This document shows positions 10,063 to 18,982 of a stretch of 64,000 bases of DNA, one piece after another (position 1 is the stretch's first letter; every line of letters begins with the position of its first letter). The notes below the pieces were generated by a model. It did not search any database. It worked only from the letters and a program-made list of their open reading frames with translations, and was not told the DNA's origin. The DNA is from Streptomyces sp. MMBL 11-1. Lineage in GTDB: Bacteria; Actinomycetota; Actinomycetes; Streptomycetales; Streptomycetaceae. Location: contig NZ_CP117709.1 of assembly GCF_028622875.1 (NCBI RefSeq), forward strand, positions 5,335,001 to 5,399,000, written 5' to 3'. Both the position numbers and the translations under genes were made by a program.

Positions 10063-10324
10063 TGCGTGCCAGCGTCTCCCTCATGATGTCCTCGATCGGG
10101 ATACCGGATGCCGGATTGGCCATGCGCTCATCGATGATCCGGTTGATCTCACGTTCTTCCCACTCCAGGTACTTCCGGAGCACGTCGATGGACACCACGG
10201 CAGCCACCTCCTTGCCTCGGCGCGTGATCACCGTGGGTACGTCGTCGCGGTCGGCCCGTTCCACAACCTCGGCCAGGTGTGCCCGGACATCGCGGATGGA
10301 CTCTATGGGCAGCGGCTGTGTCAT
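10055..10324 (-). CDS. Phd/YefM-family antitoxin
   Basis: This 89-residue protein has the Phd/YefM N-terminal DNA-binding fold (ESIRDVRAHLAEVVERAD, then PTVITRRGKEVAAVVSIDVL) and a charged C-terminal helix (YLEWEEREINRIIDERM) that would wrap the toxin. The ATG at 10322-10324 is preferred; an in-frame start 12 codons upstream would add an unlikely leader. Antitoxin first and an 8-bp overlap with the toxin give normal translational coupling. The pair is the only intact cargo of the roughly 0.8-kb second cassette. Confidence 0.88.
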   Translation of the reverse strand: MTQPLPIESIRDVRAHLAEVVERADRDDVPTVITRRGKEVAAVVSIDVLRKYLEWEEREINRIIDERMANPASGIPIEDIMRETLARSE

Positions 10325-10378
10325 GCGCTCAAAGGTACCGGGTGGCGCATGTGTACACAATGGGAGCCGCTCGGGGGC

Positions 10379-10612
10379 GTGCTGGATGCCTCACTACCGT
10401 GCTGGATCTGTGCTGGATCGGATCTCCAGAACGCACGTTTTCGCAGATGGGAGCGTTGCGGTGGGCGTTCCGCTTCAACGTGTAGCGGCTGCATGACATT
10501 ACGTCGCTGATCTAGCAAACATGTAGGTCAGGGTGGGTCCGACCTCTTCGAGGCCGGACCCTTGGTTTCCGGGCTGGGATGGTGCTGGAACGTGGATACG
10601 GTGCCGTGCTGG
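10379..10612 (+). other. Putative attachment site C
   Basis: This is the third exact copy of the 24-bp ychF end (10468-10491). It is preceded by three GTGCTGG heptamers (10379, 10399, 10410), then a terminator, then two more heptamers (10582, 10606). In frame before the stop it codes for GALRWAFRFNV. The similarity to site B extends about 45 bp on each side of the core, more than either shares with ychF itself. The restriction-modification operon starts about 100 bp beyond it. No fourth copy was found downstream. Confidence 0.65.
10535..10561 (+). terminator. Hairpin terminator in attachment site C
   Basis: Arms GGGTCCGACCT (10535-10545) and AGGCCGGACCC (10551-10561) pair with one A-C mismatch around a CTTCG loop, followed by TTGG. 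It is the positional equivalent of the hairpins after attachment sites A and B, with a third distinct stem sequence. Confidence 0.7.
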
Positions 10613-10704
10613 GTTCTGCTCCGGTGAGTGACCGAACCGTGCGATGGCGACTGCTGGTTCTGGCAAAGTGAGCGGCACTGCTAGACGATTCTCGTGAGGA
10701 ACTT

Positions 10705-12450
10705 GTGAGCGCGCTCGGTAGCTTCATCTGGTTGATCGCTGACCAACTTCGGGGCCCCTATCGCCCCAACCAGTACGGGACTGTGGTCCTCCCGTTCACG
10801 ATCCTGCGGCGGCTCGACTGCATCCTTGAGCCCGACCGGGCGACGATGCGAGAACTGGCAGCGCGGTTCGAGAACCCGAACCGGCTCAAGGTCGAGGTCA
10901 AGAAGGCCACAGGGCGGACCTTCTACAACACCTCCAACTACTCGTTCGCGAACTTGCTGGCCGACGCGGACGGGCTGGCGGACAACCTGGCCGACTACAT
11001 TGACCGGTTCTCCGCCGATGTGGACGTGTTCGAGTACTTCGACTTCAAGAAGGAGATCCTGGCCCTGGAGAAGGCCGGGCTCCTGCGCGAGATCGTCAAG
11101 TCATTCGGCAAGGTCGACCTCCACCCGGATGTGGTGTCGAACTCCGACATGGGCGACGCCTTCGAATACATCATCCGCAAGTTCAATGAGGCAGCGAACG
11201 AGACCTCCGGCGATCACTACACACCTCGCGACGCGATCCGGCTGCTGGTCGACCTGCTCTTCGCGGAGAAGGACGTCGACCTCACCGAGGGCGGCATCAT
11301 CCGATCGCTCTACGACCCCACCGCCGGCACCGGCGGCATGCTCTCCCTGGCCGAGGAGCACCTGCTCGCCGAGAATCCTGGCGCGAAGCTGGGCCTGTAC
11401 GGCCAGGAGTACAACCCGCAGTCGTACGCCATCTGCAAGTCCGACCTCCTCGCCAAGGGCCACTACGCGACCAACATCGCCTTCGGAAACACACTCACCG
11501 ACGACGCCTTCAAGGGCCGCCAGTTCGACTACTGCATGTCCAACCCGCCCTATGGCGTGGACTGGAAGCAGTACGCGAAGGCGGTCAAGGAGGAGCGAGA
11601 CTCCGCCGGCCCCTACGGCCGCTTCGCGCCCGGCCTCCCCGCGACTTCAGACGGGCAGATGCTCTTTCTGCTCCACTTGGCACACAAGATGCGTGCACCC
11701 GAGGACGGCGGCGGCCGAGTCGGCATCGTCATGAACGGCTCACCGCTCTTCAACGGCGCTGCCGAATCCGGCCCTTCCAACATCCGCCGGTGGCTGCTGG
11801 AGAACGACCTCGTCGAGGCGATCGTCGCTCTGCCGACCAACATGTTCTTCAATACCGGCATCGCCACGTACATCTGGATCCTGGACAACACCAAGCACCC
11901 GGACCGCCAGGGCAAGGTGCAATTGATCGACGGCACGCCGTTCTGGACCAAGATGCGCAAGAACCTCGGTGCCAAGGGGCGCGAGATCAGCGACGCCGAC
12001 CGCGCCAAGGTGCTGCGGCTGCATGCCGACTTCGAGGGTGCCGATCCCGAGTTCTCCAAGGTTCTGCGCAACGACGAGTTCGGCTACTGGACGATCACCG
12101 TCGAGCGCCCTCTGCTGCACGAGGGCGGGAAACCTGTCGTCAACCGCAAGGGTGACCCGAAGCCCGATTCGAAAAAACGTGACACCGAGAACGTGCCTTT
12201 TACCTATGGCGGATCGATCGCCGGCGCGGCAGCGGAGCGCGAAGTCATCCAGGCGTACTTCGACGCGGAGGTGAAGCCGCACGTTCCCGATGCTTGGATC
12301 GATTGGGCCAAGACCAAAATCGGCTTTGAAATTCCGTTCACCCGTCACTTCTACAAGTACGTTCCGCCGCGGCCACTCGCAGATATCGATGCTGACCTGG
12401 AAAAGCAGGTCGCAAGGATTCTCGAACTTCTGCGGGAGGTTGAGAAGTGA
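10705..12450 (+). CDS. hsdM: Type I restriction-modification methyltransferase subunit
   Basis: HsdM is the N6-adenine methyltransferase subunit of a type I system. The 581-residue protein has the N-terminal helical bundle (SFIWLIADQLRGPYRPNQY), the SAM-binding motif DPTAGTGGM near residue 204 and the catalytic SNPPYG motif near 280, followed by MFFNTGIATYIWIL. It works as M2S with HsdS and also forms part of the R-M-S restriction complex. The start is GTG at 10705. The hsdS start overlaps its stop as GTGA. The operon begins about 90 bp after the last att-like heptamer and is probably acquired. Confidence 0.95.
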   Translation: MSALGSFIWLIADQLRGPYRPNQYGTVVLPFTILRRLDCILEPDRATMRELAARFENPNRLKVEVKKATGRTFYNTSNYSFANLLADADGLADNLADYIDRFSADVDVFEYFDFKKEILALEKAGLLREIVKSFGKVDLHPDVVSNSDMGDAFEYIIRKFNEAANETSGDHYTPRDAIRLLVDLLFAEKDVDLTEGGIIRSLYDPTAGTGGMLSLAEEHLLAENPGAKLGLYGQEYNPQSYAICKSDLLAKGHYATNIAFGNTLTDDAFKGRQFDYCMSNPPYGVDWKQYAKAVKEERDSAGPYGRFAPGLPATSDGQMLFLLHLAHKMRAPEDGGGRVGIVMNGSPLFNGAAESGPSNIRRWLLENDLVEAIVALPTNMFFNTGIATYIWILDNTKHPDRQGKVQLIDGTPFWTKMRKNLGAKGREISDADRAKVLRLHADFEGADPEFSKVLRNDEFGYWTITVERPLLHEGGKPVVNRKGDPKPDSKKRDTENVPFTYGGSIAGAAAEREVIQAYFDAEVKPHVPDAWIDWAKTKIGFEIPFTRHFYKYVPPRPLADIDADLEKQVARILELLREVEK

Positions 12451-13682
12451 GTGTAGGGATCGACGTGGGATGGCTCGCCGGAATCCCGTCAACTTGGCGA
12501 TTGATGCCCGCTAAAGCCTCTTTCAGTGAGCGCCGCGAGCAAAATTTGCCGGACGATGTGCACCTGACGCCGTCGCAAATTCACGGCGTGTTGCCGCAAG
12601 CTGAATACATGTCCAGGACTGGAAATTCTGTTGTCCAGAACATCCAGGGCCAAGACAACATGAAGCATGTTGATCCGGACGATTTTATCATTCATCTACG
12701 CTCTTTTCAGGGAGGGATCGAGCGGTCGACCTACAAAGGTAAAGTCAGTACTGCCTACACGGTGCTCAAGCCGAGCAAGATCGTGGTTCCGGACTATTTC
12801 CGCTGGCTGCTGAAATCAGACGGTTACGTACAGGAGCTGCGTACGACCACGAATCAGCTTCGTGACGGCCAATCGATCAAATTCCGGGACTTCGCCAAGA
12901 TCTCTCTGCCGGTGCCCCTGCCGGAGGAGCAGCGCGCCATCGCCGAGTACCTCGACCGCGAGACAGCCCGCATCGACACGCTCATCGAGGAACAGCAGCG
13001 GCTGATCGAGATGCTCGGCGAGCGGCGCGTGGCGACGGTTGCCGAGACCCTGGACGGCTCTCAGTGGACCCAGGTGCGCCGACTGGTCGATCATGATCGG
13101 CCGATGACTTACGGCATCCTGCAGTGCGGTGAGCCGGTAGAGGGCGGGGTGGTGTATATCGGGCCGTCGGACATCAAGGGCGAGGGGCTGTCCCCGCATA
13201 GAGATGCCTTGCGGACGACAGCACCTGAGATTGCGAGCGCCTACAAGCGGTCCGTTCTCAAGAGCGGTGACGTGGTCGTTTCGATCGGCCCGGCGTACGG
13301 GAAGGTGGCCGTCGTCTCGGACGACTTGACCGGCGCGAATCTGACGCAAGATACGGTGCGAATCGCACTGCGGCCGGATCTGGTCGACACGAGATTCTTC
13401 GTGTGGGCGCTTCTTTCACGGCAGACGGCTGAGTACTGGGACTACCAGATCATGGGCGCGACGTTCCGTCGGCTGAACCTCGGCACCTTGGCCCGGACAC
13501 CCATCCCGCTTCCAGCCATCCAGGAGCAGCGGCGGATCGCTGCCTATCTGGATGAACGGACCGCAAAGATCGATTCGCTCATTGCCGAGACGGAGCGGTT
13601 CATCGAGCTCGCTCGCGAGCGCCGATCGGCGCTGATCACGGCGGCCGTGACAGGCCAGGTCGACGTACGGGAGGCGGCGTGA
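12447..13682 (+). CDS. hsdS: Type I restriction-modification specificity subunit
   Basis: HsdS sets the bipartite DNA target of the system. The 411-residue protein has two target recognition domains, about residues 1-160 and 205-355. Each is followed by a conserved helical spacer that starts LPEEQRAIAEYLDRETARID and IQEQRRIAAYLDERTAKID. The N-terminal recognition domain DNA (about 12500-12890) is visibly AT-richer than its surroundings, as expected when such domains are exchanged between strains. The gene overlaps hsdM and hsdR by 4 bp each. The recognised sequence cannot be read from the protein. Confidence 0.93.
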   Translation: MSVGIDVGWLAGIPSTWRLMPAKASFSERREQNLPDDVHLTPSQIHGVLPQAEYMSRTGNSVVQNIQGQDNMKHVDPDDFIIHLRSFQGGIERSTYKGKVSTAYTVLKPSKIVVPDYFRWLLKSDGYVQELRTTTNQLRDGQSIKFRDFAKISLPVPLPEEQRAIAEYLDRETARIDTLIEEQQRLIEMLGERRVATVAETLDGSQWTQVRRLVDHDRPMTYGILQCGEPVEGGVVYIGPSDIKGEGLSPHRDALRTTAPEIASAYKRSVLKSGDVVVSIGPAYGKVAVVSDDLTGANLTQDTVRIALRPDLVDTRFFVWALLSRQTAEYWDYQIMGATFRRLNLGTLARTPIPLPAIQEQRRIAAYLDERTAKIDSLIAETERFIELARERRSALITAAVTGQVDVREAA

Positions 13683-16600
13683 TGGCCGACCACAACGAGG
13701 CGGTCTTCGAGAAGGAGATCTGCGAGTACCTTGAGGCACGCGGCTGGCTGTACTCGGTGAACGACCACGACGGGGGCGAGTACGACCGCGAGAGAGCGCT
13801 GTTCCCGGCAGATCTGTTCGCGTGGCTGAAGGCGACGCAGAAGACGGCGTACGAGAAGGCGCTGAAGGCGGCGGGGTCGCAGGCGAAGTTCCTTGACGTG
13901 CTGACCGCAGCGTTGGACAAGCCTCTGGAACATGGCGGCGGGACGCTGAACATCCTGCGCAACGGGGTGCAGTACATCGGTGGCGGCCGATTGAAAATGG
14001 CGCAGTTTCGTCCCGATACCTCGCTCAACGTGACCACCTCGGTGCACTACGAGGCCATGCGGGTGCGGGTGGTGCGGCAGGTGCACTTCTCGACAGCTGA
14101 CCAGCGCACCATTGATCTGGTGTTCTTCGTCAACGGGCTCCCTGTGGCCACGGTGGAGCTGAAGACCGACTTCACCCAGTCGCTGGACGAGGCGGTCAAC
14201 CAGTACAAGCACGACCGCAAACCGCTGACGAACGGGCGGCCGGAGCCGCTGCTGTCGTTCGGTCACCGGGCGCTGGTGCACTTCGCGGTCTCCAACGGCC
14301 TAGCGGCCATGACCACGAGGCTGGAGGGGGAGAAGACCCACTTCCTTCCGTTCAACATCGGCTTCGAAAGTGGTGCCGGCAACCCGCCTGGCGCGGACGG
14401 CGGGTCGGCGACGGCCTACCTGTGGGAACGCGTCTGGGAGAAGCACGCGTGGCTGAACGTCATCGGGCGGCTGATGATCGTGCAGATCAAGGAGGAGTGG
14501 GACGTCACCACCGGCACCTCGGTGCGGCGTACGAGCATGCTCTTCCCGCGCTTCCACCAGTGGGAGGCCGTCACGAGCATCGTTGCCGCAGTGAAGGAGG
14601 AGGGCGTCGGGCACCGGTACCTGATCGAGCACTCGGCCGGGTCGGGAAAGACGAACACCATCGCCTGGACCGCCCACGGGTTGGCCCGACTGCATGATGC
14701 CGACGACAAGAAGGTGTTCGACTCCGTCATCGTGGTCGTGGACCGTACCGTGCTCGACTCCCAGCTGCAGGATGCGATCCGGCAGATCGACGGGAACAAG
14801 AAGATCGTCGCGACGATCAGTCCCGAGGATGTCCGCAAGGCCGGCGCGAAGTCGAAGTCGGGTCTTCTGGCACAGGCGTTGAAGAGCGGCGAGCTCATCA
14901 TCGCGGTGACGGTGCAGACCTTCCCACATGCGCTGGAAGAGATCCGGACCGACGCGGGCCTCAAGGGCAAGCGATTCGCCGTGATCGCTGACGAGGCGCA
15001 CTCCTCGCAGTCGGGGCAGATCTCCTCGAAGCTGAAGCAGGTACTGACCGCCGAGGAGCTCAAGGAGATCGAGGAAGGCGGAGATGTCGATGTGGAGTCG
15101 GTGCTCGCCTCGGAGATGACCGAGCGGGCCGAATCGGAGAACATCTCCTACTTCGCCTTCACCGCGACGCCGAAGAACAAGACTCTCGAACTGTTCGGTC
15201 GCAAGGGCCCCGACGGCAAGCCGCGCGAGTTCCACCTGTACTCGATGAAGCAGGCGATCGAGGAGGGCTACATCCTCGACGTCCTCAAGGGGTACCAGTC
15301 CTACGACACCGCGCTGAAGATCGCCGGCAAGGCGGAAACCAGCGACGGAGGCGAGGTCGAGGAGGCCACCGCCCGCAAGGGGCTGATGAGGTGGGTACAG
15401 CTTCATCCGACGAACGTCAGCCAGAAGGTGCAGATCATCGTCGAGCACTTCCACGCCAACGTCGCCTACCTCCTCGAAGGCAAGGCGAAGGCCATGGTGG
15501 TGACCGACTCCCGGAAGTCCGCGGTGAAGTACAAGGTGGCGATAGACGCCTACATCGCCAAGCGCCGCGCCGAGGACGCCTCGTACAACTACCGTACGCT
15601 GGTCGCTTTTTCGGGTGGGGTGACCATGCCGGAGGACGAGACCTGGCACAGCGACTGGGGCCCGCAGCCGTCGAGGGACGACGAATTCACCGAGGCCAAC
15701 ATGAACCCCGGCGCGGGGGCTGATCTGGCGGCCGCGTTCACGGGCGATACCTACAAGATCATGCTGGTCGCCAACAAGTTCCAGACCGGCTTCGACCAGC
15801 CCCTGCTCTCGGCGATGTACGTCGACAAGAAGCTGTCGGGCGTTACCGCGGTGCAGACGCTCTCGCGCCTCAACCGCACCCACCGCACCGCTGGTGGGGA
15901 GCAGAAGCGCAAGACGTTCGTCATTGACTTCGCCAACAAGCCCGAGGACATCAGGACGGCCTTCGAGCCGTACTTCAAGAACGCGACCCTGGAGACCGAG
16001 ACCGACCCGTATGTCGTCGTCCACCTGGCCAACAAGCTCGCCCAGGCCGGGATCTACACCGAGGACGACGTCCGCAAGGTCGCCGAGCTGTGGGTGACCC
16101 GGAAGGGCAACAACGCGCTCTCGGCCGCGATCAGCCCGGCGCAGCACGACTTCCGGCGCCGCTACACGCGGGCGATCGAGCAGGAGGACAAGGTCAAGCT
16201 CCAGGAGCTCGACCTGTTCCGCAAGGACGTCTCCACCTACGTACGGCTCTACGACTTCATGTCCCAGATCGTCGACTACGGCGATCCCTACATGGAGATG
16301 CTCTCGATCTTCCTGCGCCTGCTGGAGAAGGTGATCGCCGAGTCCGCTTGGGCAGCCGATGTCGACCTCTCCGACGTTGTGCTGGTGGGGGTCAAGCACA
16401 ACAAGGCGATAGCGGTCGACATCTCGCTCGTGGGCGACGGACAGCTGAAGGGCATCAGCGCCGCCGGTTCGGGAGCGAAGAAGGATCCGAAGTACGTCGC
16501 GCTTCAGGTCGTCATAGACAAGATGAACGACCTCTTCGGCGCGGATACGTTCGCTGCCTCCCAGGTCAGCGAGTTCGTGCAAGGCCTCGTGCAACTGCTG

Positions 16601-16831
16601 CTCGCCGACCTGAACTTGGTTCAGCAAACCAAGGTGAACTCCAAGAAGCAGTTCCTGGAGTCACAGGATTTCCAATCCGCCGTCACGGAGGCAGTCGCAG
16701 AGAACCAGGACGCCCACAACACGATGGCTGAATACTTTTTCACCGACGGGCCGGCCATCAATGCGATCATTGTCGCCCTTGCGGATGCCTTTTATGAAGC
16801 AGCAATCGATCAGCAGGTGGATTCCAGCTGA
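13679..16831 (+). CDS. hsdR: Type I restriction endonuclease subunit
   Basis: HsdR translocates DNA and cuts it. The 1050-residue protein has an N-terminal PD-(D/E)xK nuclease (IDLVFFVNGLPVATVELKT, about residues 143-162), then two RecA-like motor domains with Walker A SAGSGKT near residue 320, ADEAHSSQSG near 437 and FTATPKNKT, and the C-terminal part VANKFQTGFDQPLLSAMYVD with TLSRLNRTH. Length is normal and no frame break is seen, so the system is probably functional. GTG at 13679 overlaps the hsdS stop; an ATG one codon later could also serve. Confidence 0.95.
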   Translation: MMADHNEAVFEKEICEYLEARGWLYSVNDHDGGEYDRERALFPADLFAWLKATQKTAYEKALKAAGSQAKFLDVLTAALDKPLEHGGGTLNILRNGVQYIGGGRLKMAQFRPDTSLNVTTSVHYEAMRVRVVRQVHFSTADQRTIDLVFFVNGLPVATVELKTDFTQSLDEAVNQYKHDRKPLTNGRPEPLLSFGHRALVHFAVSNGLAAMTTRLEGEKTHFLPFNIGFESGAGNPPGADGGSATAYLWERVWEKHAWLNVIGRLMIVQIKEEWDVTTGTSVRRTSMLFPRFHQWEAVTSIVAAVKEEGVGHRYLIEHSAGSGKTNTIAWTAHGLARLHDADDKKVFDSVIVVVDRTVLDSQLQDAIRQIDGNKKIVATISPEDVRKAGAKSKSGLLAQALKSGELIIAVTVQTFPHALEEIRTDAGLKGKRFAVIADEAHSSQSGQISSKLKQVLTAEELKEIEEGGDVDVESVLASEMTERAESENISYFAFTATPKNKTLELFGRKGPDGKPREFHLYSMKQAIEEGYILDVLKGYQSYDTALKIAGKAETSDGGEVEEATARKGLMRWVQLHPTNVSQKVQIIVEHFHANVAYLLEGKAKAMVVTDSRKSAVKYKVAIDAYIAKRRAEDASYNYRTLVAFSGGVTMPEDETWHSDWGPQPSRDDEFTEANMNPGAGADLAAAFTGDTYKIMLVANKFQTGFDQPLLSAMYVDKKLSGVTAVQTLSRLNRTHRTAGGEQKRKTFVIDFANKPEDIRTAFEPYFKNATLETETDPYVVVHLANKLAQAGIYTEDDVRKVAELWVTRKGNNALSAAISPAQHDFRRRYTRAIEQEDKVKLQELDLFRKDVSTYVRLYDFMSQIVDYGDPYMEMLSIFLRLLEKVIAESAWAADVDLSDVVLVGVKHNKAIAVDISLVGDGQLKGISAAGSGAKKDPKYVALQVVIDKMNDLFGADTFAASQVSEFVQGLVQLLLADLNLVQQTKVNSKKQFLESQDFQSAVTEAVAENQDAHNTMAEYFFTDGPAINAIIVALADAFYEAAIDQQVDSS

Positions 16832-18354
16832 GTGGACGCCATGGTCAGACGTCTTTGATCTGTACGCGGACGCCGCGGAGTGGCCAGTGCGGCCGGGCGG
16901 TGTCCTCAGGGCGGCTCCCCCGCGAAGGGGCGTTCCGCGGGCGGGCGTTGGCGCGTCGGGGGGTCGCGGTGGGCTGCGGGTGTCCCGGGCGTCGTTGCCC
17001 GCGCTCGGTGGCCGGGTGTCGCCGTGGCCGGTTTGTCCTTCGCGCGCGGATATCGGGGCCGAGAAGTGCCGTGGCGCGTCGCCGGAACGAGGGCGATGAC
17101 CGGAGGGCAGAGGGTCGTCACGGACGCGTGCGCACGCCCCTGACCTGGGGCGAAGGGTGCTCCTTCGCAGGTTGCCCCTCATGTCTTTACTGAACCTAGA
17201 CCAACCTCTTACTTTTCCTTGCACTTGGCCGGGATTCACCTTTACGCTTCCGAAGAGAGCGATCGCATGGTGAGACATCGACGAGCACAGCCCAGGTCTC
17301 TGTGTTTTCGTAAGGCGATCCGAATCTCATCGCTGAGTGTGGGCCGACGGGGCAGCAGGCCGATGGCCTGGAGCGAGTGTTGGGGTGGGCATGCTGGTGG
17401 TCGTTTGCTTCGGGGGCGCTGCGTCGACGCGTGAGGGCGCTGACGCGGATGGCTTGATTCCGCTGGGTGGCTATGGGGTGATGCGCCACGCTGGTCCGGA
17501 TGGGGAAAGGGAAGGCGTCTTACCGGTGTGGGACGCCACGAACGTCGTGCGCGGTTTCAATGGACCGTCGGCCGCGCGCGGGACGGGCGAGCCGATCGGG
17601 GCCCGTGAGCATCCCTTCGGGTCGTGCGGGCACCGGTTCCGTGCCCGGGCCCCGCGCCCCTCGGTGGAGGCCGTCCTGAGTGCGGGCGCGAGCCCGGCGT
17701 CCCGCGTCGTCGACCGGAACGTCCGTCAACACTGCGACGGGCAGGGGCAGTTACGGCGAGCGTCCATGATTCTCGAGGACCGGCAGCGTCGGGCGTCACC
17801 TGATCGGCGGGTGTCGCGTCCCCGCCGGGCCCCGCTCCGTCACCCCGTGCCGCCGCGCCACCCGCCTCCCGTCGCGAGCGCGCGGCGGGCCTGGAGCGCG
17901 GCCGGCGCCGGCCAGGTGCGGTCGCTCCGTCAGAGGCGTGAGCGAGGGAGGGTGCGCGAGCCGGTCTCCCGGTGACGCGGGTTTTCGCCGGGCGGTTCCC
18001 TCGGGGGGAAATATCTTGTGCAAAAATGCGTATTCCGTACGGCACCCCGCCACATCGACGCCGCAGCCGACCATGACTCCGCAGAAATCCGGCACATTGG
18101 CCTCGGCTGCGTTGACCTCCTCTGGCGCAGGTATCCGGGGAGCGGCCGAAGCCTTTCATAAGTTCACGGTCGAGCATATTATCTAAGCGACATCCAGGGG
18201 ATCTTTGGCCCAGGCCGACCGGTTTGCCCTTGACGTCCGAACTGTTGGCCTGACCAGGCCTTTCGGGTGAATCGAGGGGTAAAGCCTCATGTTTACGCAC
18301 GAGGTGTGACCTGGCGGAATTTCCCTTGAATTGACGCAAAACGGGGGAATGGCA
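16832..18354. other. Gene-poor junction between RM operon and biosynthetic cluster
   Basis: About 1.5 kb without a convincing gene. The first part (16850-17130) is extremely GC-rich with frames open by composition only. Around 17170-17330 and 17990-18330 the DNA is AT-richer, for example AATATCTTGTGCAAAAATGC at 18010, and may hold promoters. The last 150 bp form the leader of the LuxR-type regulator. No copy of the ychF-end repeat or of GTGCTGG was found, so the right boundary of the mobile region is not visible. Confidence 0.5.
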
Positions 18355-18960
18355 ATGACTGCACGTATTCTCGTCGCGGGTGATCACGTCATATACACGG
18401 AAGCGCTCGCTGGATTGCTGAACCAGATTCCTGGATTCCGGGTGGCGGGGGTCGTGAGCTCGCACCGCGAATTGGTCCCCGCGATCCGCAAGGCGTCGGC
18501 CGGATCCCTGGTTCTGGGCGGAGTGACCCCGAATGTGGTGGAAACGGTTCACGAAGTGCGGAACCACGTGCCCCACTGCGGGATCACCCTCATCACCGAG
18601 CAGCCCGGGCAGGTGGCGCTGGTCAAGGTGCAGGAATCCGAGATGGTGAGCGTCATCTCGCGAGGGGCGCGGCTGAACCAGCTGATCGGCACCATCCGCA
18701 GCATGCAGGCGAGACAGCAGGACCTTCGGGGGAGCGAGAGACCCAAGGACGCCTCACGCCCGGCAGCGGGCCTCCTGAGCCAACGCGAGCGGGACGTCCT
18801 GCGTTCCACGGCGACCGGAGCTTCCGTCAAGGAGATCGCCCGCGAGTTCTATCTCGCCCCCGGCACGGTGCGGAACCTGACCTCGTCGGCCATCAAGAAG
18901 CTCCAGGCCCGCAATCGGTACGACGCGGCACGCATAGCGGAAGAACTCGGCAGCATCTGA
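18355..18960 (+). CDS. LuxR/NarL-type regulator with degenerate receiver
   Basis: This 201-residue protein has a C-terminal LuxR helix-turn-helix (LSQRERDVLRSTATGASVKE, then IAREFYLAPGTVRNLTSSAI) and an N-terminal domain that folds like a response-regulator receiver (TARILVAGDHVIYTEALAGLL). The phosphoacceptor Asp is missing: the usual VVLMDIRMP stretch reads LVLGGVTPN, one of the acidic-pocket Asp residues is Gly, and the conserved Lys is Arg. It is therefore probably phosphorylation-independent. I chose the second of two close ATGs because GGGGGA lies six bases upstream. As the only regulator in the cluster it is the best candidate to bind the repeated CTGACAAATGTCAG palindromes. Confidence 0.85.
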   Translation: MTARILVAGDHVIYTEALAGLLNQIPGFRVAGVVSSHRELVPAIRKASAGSLVLGGVTPNVVETVHEVRNHVPHCGITLITEQPGQVALVKVQESEMVSVISRGARLNQLIGTIRSMQARQQDLRGSERPKDASRPAAGLLSQRERDVLRSTATGASVKEIAREFYLAPGTVRNLTSSAIKKLQARNRYDAARIAEELGSI

Positions 18961-18982
18961 GCCGGACGCCGACCCGCCGGGA

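Noticed and set aside
14300..16627. 775-codon open frame on the minus strand
   Set aside because: It is antisense to the fully motif-supported hsdR and lacks recognisable domains.
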